64,000 bases of DNA, from assembly GCF_023516435.1 (NCBI RefSeq), contig NZ_CP097332.1:1116001-1180000 (forward strand), in the 5' to 3' direction. The notes below the pieces were generated by a model. The model was given only the letters and a program-made list of their open reading frames with translations. It did no database searches and was not told the DNA's origin. This DNA comes from Jatrophihabitans telluris (GTDB taxonomy: Bacteria; Actinomycetota; Actinomycetes; Mycobacteriales; Jatrophihabitantaceae). The position numbers and the translations under genes were made by a program. This document shows positions 51,595 to 59,746 of this stretch, piece by piece (the stretch's first letter is position 1; every line of letters begins with the position of its first letter).

Positions 51595-51723
51595 TCAGAT
51601 CGAGCGCATGGAGCGCATCTTCAGGTAGCGCTTGATATCGGGGATCGACTGCAAGCCCGCCACGACGGCGGCGGCGCCGACCGCCATGATCACGAGGCTG
51701 GTCAGCCTGCCCAGAGCTTTCAT
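51595..51723 (-). CDS. 42-residue DUF6893-like membrane peptide
   Basis: A short gene within the hydrogenase operon. It starts at the ATG 51723, preceded by GAGGAGA at 7 bases and overlapping the upstream stop (ATGA), and ends one base before the protease start. The product begins 'MKALGRLTSLVIMAVGAAA' and ends 'LKMRSMRSI'. One hydrophobic helix precedes 'SIPDIKRYLK', a pattern matching the DUF6893 small-protein family that I associate with actinobacterial hydrogenase loci. It could be a membrane anchor or adaptor; that is inference. Confidence 0.78.
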   Translation of the reverse strand: MKALGRLTSLVIMAVGAAAVVAGLQSIPDIKRYLKMRSMRSI

Positions 51724-53129
51724 GATCGACTCTCCTCTCGGTTGTGCATCTCACCGGCCGCAGCCACTGGTTCCAGTTCGTCCGGGGCGAAGTAGAAGTA
51801 GCGGCCGTACCACTCGTGCAGCTCGATCGCGGGATCGTCCAGCAGCACCAACGCCACGTGGACGTCACCGTCCACGTCGCCGACCACCGCGTTGACCTGC
51901 GCCAACTGCCCAGCGAAGAACAGGTCTTGGGCGTCGGCCCGGCGGCTCGGGTGAACTCGGACGATGCTGCCCCGGCACACGCTGACCCCGTCGATGACAA
52001 CGGCGTCGACCTCGGGTCGAACGGCCGCGTCGGCAGCCGGATCCCACCACGCGGCCTCGCCCGGATCGAAGCTGGGCGGCTCGGCGTTGCGCAGATCGCG
52101 GTGCCCGGCGCCGGTCGCGTCGTCCAGGGCGGGATCACGCAGCATGCCGTGCAGATTCTGCAGTTCTTCCGGCGGCAATCGGTCGCAGCGGTCGATGATG
52201 GCGCGGGCCAGCGGATCGGTCGCACACGCTTCGGCCTTCTCCTGATCGGTCATCGTCATGACCCTCAGAGTGAGGATCTCGTCGATCTCGGTGGCGTCGA
52301 ACAGGGCACCCGGGCTCTGCTCGGCGATCTGCGGGTAGTCGTAGAGGATGATCGGCGCGCCCAGGAGCAGATCGTCGTCACCCGGGTCCCCGGCCAGGAC
52401 GGGGAAGCAACGATGCTGGCGGCACCGCTCGGCGGGGGCCGCCGCCTCGGCCGGCGGCTCCAGCAGCGAGATGAACCCGGCGTCCTCGGCCTCGATCAGC
52501 AGATGTGCCCCGAGCAGCGAGGCCCGAACGGCTTCGTCCTTGTCCTCGGCCTGAACCGGACACTCGTTGGTCACCGCAACACTCAGCCGGTAGTAGCCGT
52601 CCTGCACGTCGGACCGGACTCGCACCCTGGCCGTGAGCGGCCACCGGGTGCGCACGATCCGCCCCACCGTTCGGGCGGCCTCGTCGGTCAGTTCTTCCTC
52701 GTCCGCGCCGCCGGGGATCTCCAGTAGATGTTCGGCGCCGTCGCTGAAGTCGAAGTCCGGAAGCGTGAGGGCCTGCTCGACGGCCTCGTCCCAGCTCAAC
52801 ACCCGAAGGCCGTCGATCTGGACTTCGTCGGCTGACTCGTAACGGCCGTGCGGGCCGATGCGCTCGACGAGCCGGCGCTGAAGCTGCAGAAACCGCAGCT
52901 GGATCCTCACGCGCGCGCCCGGTGATCTCGGGCGCAGCAGACATTGCAGCGACATGTCCGGCGGCTCGCCGAAGCTGCTGCCGGACGCGTGTGGCGGACC
53001 GAGCACGCCGAACTGCCAGCGCGACTGGTTCTTGGCGGAACTGGCCCGGTACGGGTAAAGCAGGTAGCCCTCGTACATGACGGCATCGGCGATCTCGCGC
53101 ACGCGCTGTCGGCGGGCTGTGGTGCTCAC
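51720..53129 (-). CDS. 469-residue conserved hydrogenase-locus protein of unknown function
   Basis: It is not assignable to a named family. GTG 53129 is supported by GAGG 7 bases upstream and overlaps the stop of the previous gene (GTGA). The N-terminus 'MYEGYLLYPYRASSAKNQSRW' suggests a conserved beta-domain. A central region has several Cys ('ERCRQHRCFPVLAG'). The C-terminus, with 'DGVSVCRGSIVRVHPS' and 'GRYFYFAPDELEP', looks like an SH3-like barrel. It is acidic, cytoplasmic and without membrane helices. Its fixed place between the DUF6084-like and DUF6893-like genes suggests a structural or assembly role for the hydrogenase. Confidence 0.72.
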   Translation of the reverse strand: MSTTARRQRVREIADAVMYEGYLLYPYRASSAKNQSRWQFGVLGPPHASGSSFGEPPDMSLQCLLRPRSPGARVRIQLRFLQLQRRLVERIGPHGRYESADEVQIDGLRVLSWDEAVEQALTLPDFDFSDGAEHLLEIPGGADEEELTDEAARTVGRIVRTRWPLTARVRVRSDVQDGYYRLSVAVTNECPVQAEDKDEAVRASLLGAHLLIEAEDAGFISLLEPPAEAAAPAERCRQHRCFPVLAGDPGDDDLLLGAPIILYDYPQIAEQSPGALFDATEIDEILTLRVMTMTDQEKAEACATDPLARAIIDRCDRLPPEELQNLHGMLRDPALDDATGAGHRDLRNAEPPSFDPGEAAWWDPAADAAVRPEVDAVVIDGVSVCRGSIVRVHPSRRADAQDLFFAGQLAQVNAVVGDVDGDVHVALVLLDDPAIELHEWYGRYFYFAPDELEPVAAAGEMHNREESRS

Positions 53130-53767
53130 GAGAGGACCTCGCGCTGGACGGACAACAAGCTGGCCACGGTCTCGTCCCAACTCAGCAGCCCGCGGCGGGC
53201 GCGGAACTCGGCCAGGGCATCGATGAGGTCCTGTTCCAAGCGAATCCAGCCGGAGTTCGGGAAGTAGGAGGTCATCATCTGTTGCCATACCGACACGGGC
53301 AGGTCGTAACGCGCCTCGCAGTCCCACGGGACCTGCGCCACCCCGAATCCACCGTCGCCGCGGGTGAAGACAGTGCCGGAGAACAGCAGCGCGAGCGGTA
53401 CGGTTCCGGCGCCGAGCGCATGCAGGTAGCGCGCGGCCACGACGTCGAAGTCGTACGTGCAGGGCAGCACCAGCTCGGCGTCCGTGGCTGAGGAGAAGCC
53501 TTGGACGGTGGTGTTGCATTGCATCCACAGGAAGGGCTTGAGGGTGTCTGCCCAGCGCTCGTGGCCACCGAACAGGCTGCTCAGCTTGTCGTGCTCACCG
53601 GGGTCGTAGCGGCGGCGCTGCGGTTCGATGCGGACCTGACACCGCAGCACCATCGCATGAACCCGCTGCCCGCTGCTGTCGGTGATACGCAGCCGGGCCG
53701 TCAGCTGGGGCGCGGCCGCATAGGGTTCGGCAACGATGTCGAGCACATCGAAGGTGTAGGTACTCAT
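53126..53767 (-). CDS. DUF6084-like protein of hydrogenase loci
   Basis: A 213-residue protein matching what I know of DUF6084: 'AVLRCQVRIEPQRRRY' pattern (here 'MVLRCQVRIEPQRRRYDP'), 'CTYDFDVVAARYLHAL', 'LLFSGTVFTRGDGGFGV' and 'YFPNSGWIRLEQDLIDAL'. It is probably beta-rich and cytoplasmic. It is coupled on both sides by 4-base overlaps in the hydrogenase operon. No function has been established as far as I know. Confidence 0.82.
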   Translation of the reverse strand: MSTYTFDVLDIVAEPYAAAPQLTARLRITDSSGQRVHAMVLRCQVRIEPQRRRYDPGEHDKLSSLFGGHERWADTLKPFLWMQCNTTVQGFSSATDAELVLPCTYDFDVVAARYLHALGAGTVPLALLFSGTVFTRGDGGFGVAQVPWDCEARYDLPVSVWQQMMTSYFPNSGWIRLEQDLIDALAEFRARRGLLSWDETVASLLSVQREVLS

Positions 53768-54429
53768 GGTGCGATCGGTACTGGGGCGGGCCGGCTCCGC
53801 GAGTCGACCATGGCGAAGAACTCCGAGATCGCCTCGTGCGCCTGCTGACCGCCGTCGAAGCCGCGCCACAGCAGGCGCAGCCGGCCGACGAGTTCGTAGC
53901 AGGCATCGATGGGAACCAGATGGCACGACACCGTCGGGCTGTCCGCGCGTCGGAGCAGCAGGGCCTCGACGTCCGGGCGCAGTTCGGCCAGCCCCGGATT
54001 GGCGTGCACGATTCGGTCCCACGCGGTCAGGGGCAGCTCCGACTCGGTGGCGCCGGCCGGGCTCGGGTAGAACGCGATCGTGCGATCCTGGACGGAGTTG
54101 CGGAACAAGAAGGCCAGACCGACCGGGATCTGCAACTCGTCCCAGGCGCCGGTGTCGAGCGTGAACTCGTTGAAGGACAGGTACCGATCAGGGACCGCCC
54201 GGTAGTGCAGGTGGGCACGCTCGTCGGTGAACAGCAGGTAGCAGGCGCGGCAGGTACACAGCAAGGCGCGGCTGTCGAGGTTGACCACGTGGGGATGTCC
54301 GTCGGTGATTGTCGTGGCGCACATCTCGCAGCGTTCACCCAGCGGCAGCGGTGGCCGCGAGCGGGTGACCCGTCGCAGTGCGGCCAGTGGTGTACCGGTC
54401 GGCGAGGCCGACGTTCCGTTGGAGATCAT
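53764..54429 (-). CDS. DUF5947-like Cys-rich protein of hydrogenase loci
   Basis: A 221-residue protein resembling DUF5947. The N-terminal metal site is 'GERCEMCATTI' (CxxC) followed by 'LLCTCRACYLLF' (CxCxxC), enough for a zinc or iron-sulfur centre. 'HYRAVPDRYLSFNEF' and 'IPVGLAFLFRNS' are conserved blocks. It is coupled by ATGA overlaps to the NifU-like and DUF6084-like genes. It may mediate electron transfer or cluster delivery to the hydrogenase, which is inference. Confidence 0.82.
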   Translation of the reverse strand: MISNGTSASPTGTPLAALRRVTRSRPPLPLGERCEMCATTITDGHPHVVNLDSRALLCTCRACYLLFTDERAHLHYRAVPDRYLSFNEFTLDTGAWDELQIPVGLAFLFRNSVQDRTIAFYPSPAGATESELPLTAWDRIVHANPGLAELRPDVEALLLRRADSPTVSCHLVPIDACYELVGRLRLLWRGFDGGQQAHEAISEFFAMVDSRSRPAPVPIAP

Positions 54430-55367
54430 GCCGTCGCGGCCGTGGGAATCGCGATGGAGACAGACACGCCGTCGGACAGCAGCGGTAGCGGGTCCAGGTG
54501 CAGGCTCTGGTTCCCGTCGTCGATGCACGCACCGGCACGCCGAACGGCGTAGTGACTGCGACACGTCGGGCAGGTCAGGACGGCCTCGTCGGCCGCGCCG
54601 CCCAGCTGGCGGGCCAGCACCGCACCGGTCATCGGCTGACGGCACCGGGCGCACCGGTCACCGAAGGCGAACAGGCCGGTCCCGACTCGGCTGACGACGA
54701 TCGGCAGTCCGCCGACGGTCACATGGGCGACCCCGCCGGCCGGCAGGCTCATCAGCGCCGGGACGTCCTGCCAGCCCGCCTCGGCCGGCTCGTCACGCGG
54801 AGCCACCCGCGAGAACAGTGACGTCAGCGGGATCACGCCACCGGTGGATGGTGCCGGTGCGGACGTCTCGACCTCGATCGTGGTGATCTCCGGGGCGGCC
54901 GCGTCGATCGCCGATTCGACCGCCAGCTTCAGGGTGACCGACGAGGACGGGCAGCCGTCACAGCTGCCCAGCAGGCGCAGCCTCGCCACCCCGTCATCGG
55001 TGATCTCGACCAGTTCCACATCGCCGCCGTGCGAGCCGAGGTAGGGCCGAACGCTGTCGAGTGCTGCATAGACCCGTTCCTCGACCCCGTACGGGTGCAG
55101 GCCGTGCACGAGCAGCAGGCTGGCCACCAGCTCGTCCTCAGCCAGCTCCCGCAGCGTGTCCTCGTCCAGATGCCCGCGTTGGTGCATGATGTCGAGCAGT
55201 CGTTCCAGACCTGCGCCGTAGAGGTCGGCAACCAGCCGCAGCAGTTCTTCAGCGCGCTCCCGGGCCACGACACCGCCACTCGAACTCGCCTCGAGCAGCC
55301 GGTCGATGCGATCGCCGACCTCCCGCCAATCCATCCCGGGCGGACCGATCGCCTCCGCCTGGCTCAC
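54426..55367 (-). CDS. NifU C-terminal domain fused to a Rieske-like four-Cys domain
   Basis: A 313-residue fusion. A helical N-terminus (1-95) precedes a NifU/Nfu domain with Cys136-x-x-Cys139 in 'GSCDGCPSSS', the usual site for a transient 4Fe-4S cluster. The C-terminal domain (about 200-290) has the Rieske-like layout. Its ligands read Cys239-x-x-Cys242 and Cys266-x-x-Cys269, with His272 nearby, instead of CxH and CxxH. It may be a zinc-ribbon or rubredoxin-like centre. Coupling to hhyL by GTGA suggests cluster insertion into, or electron transfer from, the hydrogenase. Confidence 0.85.
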   Translation of the reverse strand: MSQAEAIGPPGMDWREVGDRIDRLLEASSSGGVVARERAEELLRLVADLYGAGLERLLDIMHQRGHLDEDTLRELAEDELVASLLLVHGLHPYGVEERVYAALDSVRPYLGSHGGDVELVEITDDGVARLRLLGSCDGCPSSSVTLKLAVESAIDAAAPEITTIEVETSAPAPSTGGVIPLTSLFSRVAPRDEPAEAGWQDVPALMSLPAGGVAHVTVGGLPIVVSRVGTGLFAFGDRCARCRQPMTGAVLARQLGGAADEAVLTCPTCRSHYAVRRAGACIDDGNQSLHLDPLPLLSDGVSVSIAIPTAATA

Positions 55368-57151
55368 CCGGCACCGGCTGATTGTGTCGGTGAGTGCAGC
55401 AGTTCCAGCTTCTTGCCCTCGCCCAGGTACATGTGCACCCCGCAGGGCAGGCAGGGATCGAAGCTACGGACCGTACGCATGATGTCGATGCCCTTGAAGT
55501 GTTCCCGATCGTTCTCCTCGAAGATGGGCTGACCCTGGACCGCGTCCTCGTACGGGCCGGGGGTGCCGTAGCTGTCGCGGGGATTGGCGTTCCACGGCGT
55601 GGGCGGGTACGGGTGGTAGTTGGCGATCTTGCCGTCCCGGATGACCATGTGGTGCGACAGGACGCCACGGACGGCCTCGGTGAATCCGCAGCCGATCCCC
55701 TCCTGCGGTACCTCGAACTTCTCCCACGTCTTCGTGCGCCCAGCTCGGATCTCGACCAAGGCCTTTTCGGCGAAGTGCAATGCGGCCGCGGCGGCGTAGG
55801 CCTGGAAGTAGGTGCGGGCGCGGTTGCGCTCCAGGGTGTTGCTCCACTGCGGCACTTTCCACTCGAACTCGACCGGACCCTTGAGGGCGGTCTTGGGCAG
55901 GTTGATCTTCACGCTGCTGCCGGTGGACTGGACGTAGCCGATGTCGACCAGTCCGGCCAGCGCGGTGGCCCACAGCCTGGCCAGCGGGCCGCCGCCGGTG
56001 TCCAGGGCCAGATAGTCCTTGCCGTCGTACCAGCGAGGTGACATCACCCAGCTGTACTTGTGGTCGAGATCGCGCTTCTGCGGCTTGGGATTGGTGTGCT
56101 GGTTCCACGGGTGGCGGCGGTCGACAGGATTGCCCAGCGGATCGCGGGCGACGAAGATCTCCTGGTCCTCCCAGTCGTCGTAGTAGGAGGAGCCGAGCAG
56201 AATCCGGATGCCGAGGTTTATCTCGACCAGGTCGGCCGTGACGAGCTTGCCGTCGACGACGATGCCGGGGGTGACGTACATCTTGCGTCCCCAGTCGGTC
56301 ATGTCGCGGTACTCGAAGTTGCAATGGTCCGGATCCTGGAACGATCCCCAGCAGGCCAGCAGGATGCGGCGGTTGCCGACCATCTCATAACCCGGCAGCG
56401 CCTCGTAGAAGAAGTCGAACAGGTCGTCGTGCATCGGGACGACCTTCTTCATGAACTCGATGTAGCGCATCAGCCGGGTCATGTAGTCGGTCATCAGCTG
56501 GATCGTCGCGACCGTGCCGACACCGCCGGGGTAGAGGGTGGACGGGTGGACGTGACGCCCCTCCATCAGGCAGAACATCTCGCGGGTCATCCGGCTGACC
56601 TGCAGGGCTTCCCGGTAGAACTCGCCGGTGAAGGGGTTCAGCGACCGCATGATGTCGCCGATGGTTCGGTAGCCGTGCGCTTGCGCGTGGGGTGCCTCGG
56701 TACGGTTGGCCATCTCCAGCACGCCCGGATTGGTCTCGCTGACCATCTTCTCGCAGTAGTCGACGCCGACCAGGTTCTCCTGGAAGATGTTGTGGTCGAA
56801 CATGTATTCCGCGGCTTCGCCGAGGTTGACGATCCACTCGCCGAGCGCGGGAGGTTTCACGCCGTAGGCCATGTTCTGCGTGTAGCAGGAGCACGTGGCG
56901 TGGTTGTCCCCGCAGATTCCACAGATCCGGCTGGTGATGAAGTGCGCGTCGCGGGGGTCCTTGCCCTTCATGAAGATCGAGTAGCCACGGAAGATCGAGC
57001 TCGTGCTGTGACATTCGACGACGTGACGTTGCTTGAAGTCGATCTTGGTGTAGATGCCGAGACTGCCGACGATTCGGGTGATCGGGTCCCAGGACATGTC
57101 CACCAGGTCGGTGGCTTCGTGCGTGGTGGTGGCGGTCATTGGCCGACTCAT
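55364..57151 (-). CDS. hhyL: [NiFe]-hydrogenase large subunit, group 1h type
   Basis: The 595-residue catalytic subunit. N-terminal nickel ligands are Cys77 and Cys80 in 'RICGICGDNH', and C-terminal ones are Cys567 and Cys570 in 'SFDPCLPCGVH'. About 22 residues after that His should be removed by the maturation protease. Overall sequence and locus content fit the high-affinity, oxygen-tolerant group 1h (actinobacterial) enzymes that oxidise atmospheric hydrogen. ATG 57151 is used; ATG 57139 is also possible. It follows hhyS by 71 bases. Confidence 0.95.
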   Translation of the reverse strand: MSRPMTATTTHEATDLVDMSWDPITRIVGSLGIYTKIDFKQRHVVECHSTSSIFRGYSIFMKGKDPRDAHFITSRICGICGDNHATCSCYTQNMAYGVKPPALGEWIVNLGEAAEYMFDHNIFQENLVGVDYCEKMVSETNPGVLEMANRTEAPHAQAHGYRTIGDIMRSLNPFTGEFYREALQVSRMTREMFCLMEGRHVHPSTLYPGGVGTVATIQLMTDYMTRLMRYIEFMKKVVPMHDDLFDFFYEALPGYEMVGNRRILLACWGSFQDPDHCNFEYRDMTDWGRKMYVTPGIVVDGKLVTADLVEINLGIRILLGSSYYDDWEDQEIFVARDPLGNPVDRRHPWNQHTNPKPQKRDLDHKYSWVMSPRWYDGKDYLALDTGGGPLARLWATALAGLVDIGYVQSTGSSVKINLPKTALKGPVEFEWKVPQWSNTLERNRARTYFQAYAAAAALHFAEKALVEIRAGRTKTWEKFEVPQEGIGCGFTEAVRGVLSHHMVIRDGKIANYHPYPPTPWNANPRDSYGTPGPYEDAVQGQPIFEENDREHFKGIDIMRTVRSFDPCLPCGVHMYLGEGKKLELLHSPTQSAGAG

Positions 57152-57222
57152 TCCGTGTGCCGTGGGGAGAGAAGTTATCGATGATCAGCAGCCGATCGGA
57201 TACTGGTCCGACGGCGTCGCGC

Positions 57223-58278
57223 CTACCAGGTTCGTGTGGCGCCCGTGGTCAGTCGCCGTCCGGGCTTTCGCCACTTGGGTTCCTGCTCGATGGTGTGGGT
57301 CGTGACTTGACGCAGTCGACGGACCGCACTGCCGTACACGCCGACCACGTTCGTGGACAACTTCCCGCCGGGGGGCTCGTCCATGAACGGCATGAACTTG
57401 TCCGGGAACCCAGGCATCGTGCAGCCGATGCAGATGCCACCGACGTTCGGGCAGCCGCCCATGCCGTTCATCCAGCCCCGCTTGGGGACGTTGCACTTCA
57501 CGACCGGTCCCCAGCAACCGAGCTTGACGATGCATTTGGTCGACCCGTATTCGCTGTCGAAATCGCCCTGCTCGTAGTACCCGGCGCGGTCGCAGCCCTC
57601 GTGCACGGTGCGCCCGAACAGCCATGTCGGCCGAAGGGACTCGTCCAACGGGATCATGGGCGCCTGGCCGGTTGCCATGTACAGCAGGTACGTCAGGGTC
57701 TCGGACATGTTGTCGGGTTGCACCGGGCAGCCCGGCACGCAGACGATCGGGATGCCGGCCTTGGACTTCCACTCCCACCCGAGGTAGTCGGGCACCCCCA
57801 TGGCGCCGGTCGGATTACCGGCCATCGCGTGAATGCCGCCGTAGGTGGCGCAGGTCCCGACCGCCACGACCGCGGTCGCCTTCGGGGCCAGCCGGTCCAG
57901 CCATTCGCTCGTGGTTATCGGCTGGCCGGTGGCCGGGTTGTTGCCGAAGCCGCACCAGTAGCCCTCGTCGTGCAACTGTTCGTTGGGGATCGAACCCTCC
58001 ACCACCAGGACGAAGGGTTCGAGTTCGCCTCGATCGGCCTTGAAAAACCATTCCAAGAAGTCGTCCGCGCCGCCGTTCGGGCCGCACTCGAAATCGATCA
58101 ATGGCCAGTGCACCGCGATTTTCGGCAGTCCGGGCAGGGCCCCGAGCGCGATCTCCTCGATGCTGGGTTGGGTTGCCGCGGTCAGGGACACCGAGTCCCC
58201 GTCGCAGCTCAGCCCGGCGTTGATCCACAGCACGTGGATGAGGGTGTCCTCGGCCTTCTTGGCTTGTTCGGTGAGCAT
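57223..58278 (-). CDS. hhyS: [NiFe]-hydrogenase small subunit, group 1h type
   Basis: The 351-residue electron-transfer subunit. There is no Tat signal peptide, so the enzyme is cytoplasmic or membrane-associated from inside. The proximal cluster site reads 'GLSCDGDSVS' (Cys25, Asp28) where most hydrogenases have CxxC. A three-Cys/one-Asp proximal cluster is known for the actinobacterial-type hydrogenase of Ralstonia. Other cluster Cys are in 'GTCATYGG', 'PGCPVQPDN', 'KLGCWGPVVKC' and 'GGCPNVGGICIGCTMPGF'. It is first in the structural operon. ATG 58278 matches homologues; the open frame upstream is ignored. Confidence 0.94.
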   Translation of the reverse strand: MLTEQAKKAEDTLIHVLWINAGLSCDGDSVSLTAATQPSIEEIALGALPGLPKIAVHWPLIDFECGPNGGADDFLEWFFKADRGELEPFVLVVEGSIPNEQLHDEGYWCGFGNNPATGQPITTSEWLDRLAPKATAVVAVGTCATYGGIHAMAGNPTGAMGVPDYLGWEWKSKAGIPIVCVPGCPVQPDNMSETLTYLLYMATGQAPMIPLDESLRPTWLFGRTVHEGCDRAGYYEQGDFDSEYGSTKCIVKLGCWGPVVKCNVPKRGWMNGMGGCPNVGGICIGCTMPGFPDKFMPFMDEPPGGKLSTNVVGVYGSAVRRLRQVTTHTIEQEPKWRKPGRRLTTGATRTW

Positions 58279-58543
58279 CGCGGCCGCCCTTCGATTCGAT
58301 GAGGTCCGGACGTCTCCGTTCGCGCAGCGCCCAGCGGACGCGGTGATGCCAACGGACCGTGATCCGACGATAGATCCCTCTCGACGCCGGTGCGCGGGTC
58401 TCTTCTGCGGCAATTACCGAATCCCGGATTTCGCGATTTTTGCCCTACGAACCCTGTCGATTCCCGGCCTAGGCTGGCACCTGCCCGGGCCGGTGGCGGG
58501 TGTCGTCCGGGCCGGTCTGTGCGGTGTGGGAGGCAGCCCGATC
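58279..58543. promoter_or_regulatory. divergent control region of the hydrogenase locus
   Basis: 265 bases between hhyS (left) and hypA (right) contain no coding frame. A TAGGCT hexamer at 58470-58475, 74 bases before hypA, is a plausible rightward -10. GTCCGGAC near 58304 is an 8-base palindrome on the hhyS side. Promoters for both operons should lie here, possibly under the XRE regulator encoded at 50482. None of the elements is strong enough to fix. Confidence 0.4.
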
Positions 58544-58876
58544 ATGCACGAACTCGCGATTGCCGAGAGTGTGTTGTCCACGATCATCGACCGGGTCGGC
58601 GAGCGCAGGGTGCACAGCGTCCGGCTCGAGATCGGGCAGCTGTCCGGTGTGTCGGCCGAGGCGCTGCGCTTCTGTTTCGAACTGGCGAGCGTGGGCACCG
58701 GGCTGGAGCAGGCCCAGCTGGAGATCCTCGAGCCTCCGGGCCGCGGGCGCTGTCGCACCTGCCGGGAGGAGTTCACGGTGCAGGACCACATCCTGCTCTG
58801 CTCCTGCGGTAGTTCGGACGTCACGCTGATGACCGGAGACGAGTTGCGGGTCCTGTCCGTGGAGGTGATTCGCTAG
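58544..58876 (+). CDS. hypA: nickel metallochaperone HypA
   Basis: A 110-residue chaperone delivering nickel to the large subunit. The N-terminal 'MHELAIAES' gives the Ni-binding Met-His-Glu. The zinc site is 'CRTCREEF' plus 'LCSCGSSD', a CxC instead of the usual CxxC in the second half. GGGAGG lies 10 bases before ATG 58544. hypB starts directly after its stop, so nickel delivery genes form their own short operon. Confidence 0.93.
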   Translation: MHELAIAESVLSTIIDRVGERRVHSVRLEIGQLSGVSAEALRFCFELASVGTGLEQAQLEILEPPGRGRCRTCREEFTVQDHILLCSCGSSDVTLMTGDELRVLSVEVIR

Positions 58877-59746
58877 ATGTGCGTGACCTGCGGCTGCGGC
58901 AACGACCAGAACACTCGGCTGATCGAGGTCGGCCGGCCGCACAGCCACGGCCACAGCCACAGCCACAGCCATGACCATGACCATGACCATGACCATGACC
59001 ATGACGGTCACGTCTTCGCCACCGGGCATGAGTACTTGGCCACCGTTGCGACCACCGAGACCCTCGTGCTGGAGGAGCGGGTGCTGGCCAAGAACGATGC
59101 TCTGGCTGAAGCGAACCGCCGCTGGCTGCACAGTCGTCACGCGATGGCGGTCAATCTGATGAGTTCTCCCGGGTCGGGTAAGACGACCTTGCTGGAACGC
59201 ACGATCCGTGAGCTCGGCAGCACGCTGACGATGTCGGTGATCGAAGGCGACCAGGAGACGACGTTCGACGCCGAACGAATCAGGGCCGCGGGTGCCCCGG
59301 TGCTGCAGATCAACACCGGTGCCGGGTGCCATCTCGACGCGGTCATGGTCGAAACGGCTTTGCGCACCCTCGACCCCGCACGGGGGATCGTGCTCATCGA
59401 GAACGTGGGCAATCTCGTCTGCCCGGCTCTGTTCGATCTGGGGGAGGATGTCCGGGTCGTCATCGTGTCAGTGACCGAGGGCGCGGACAAGCCACTGAAG
59501 TACCCGCACATCTTCGTGTCGGCGACGGTCGTGCTGTTGAACAAGGTCGACCTGCTGCCCTACGTGGATTTCGACGTGCAGTCCTTCGAACGCGACGTAG
59601 TCCGCCTCAACGCCAACGCCCCCGTGTTACCGGTTTCGGCCACCCGTGGCGACGGGCTCGCAGCCTGGTACACGTGGTTGAGCCGGCGCGCACCCGGCCG
59701 AGGTTCGGATCGGCCTCGATTCCGCGACGAATCCACGGCGACCTAG
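58877..59746 (+). CDS. hypB: nickel-storing GTPase HypB
   Basis: A 289-residue SIMIBI GTPase that loads nickel with HypA. The N-terminal metal site is 'MCVTCGCGND', and a His-rich stretch (about 22-45) of HSHSHDHDHD type can store nickel. The P-loop is 'SSPGSGKTTLL' (about 96-106), with 'ENVGNLVCPALFDLGE' (G3 region) and 'NKVDLL' (G4). The His-rich region is encoded by CACAGC and CATGAC hexamer repeats at about 58941-59008. ATG 58877 follows the hypA stop directly. It converges on the GMC gene with a 4-base overlap. Confidence 0.95.
   Translation: MCVTCGCGNDQNTRLIEVGRPHSHGHSHSHSHDHDHDHDHDHDGHVFATGHEYLATVATTETLVLEERVLAKNDALAEANRRWLHSRHAMAVNLMSSPGSGKTTLLERTIRELGSTLTMSVIEGDQETTFDAERIRAAGAPVLQINTGAGCHLDAVMVETALRTLDPARGIVLIENVGNLVCPALFDLGEDVRVVIVSVTEGADKPLKYPHIFVSATVVLLNKVDLLPYVDFDVQSFERDVVRLNANAPVLPVSATRGDGLAAWYTWLSRRAPGRGSDRPRFRDESTAT

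Noticed and set aside
58941-59008. Hexanucleotide repeat tract in hypB as an independent repeat element
   Set aside because: It encodes the His-rich nickel-storage region typical of HypB, so function explains it.
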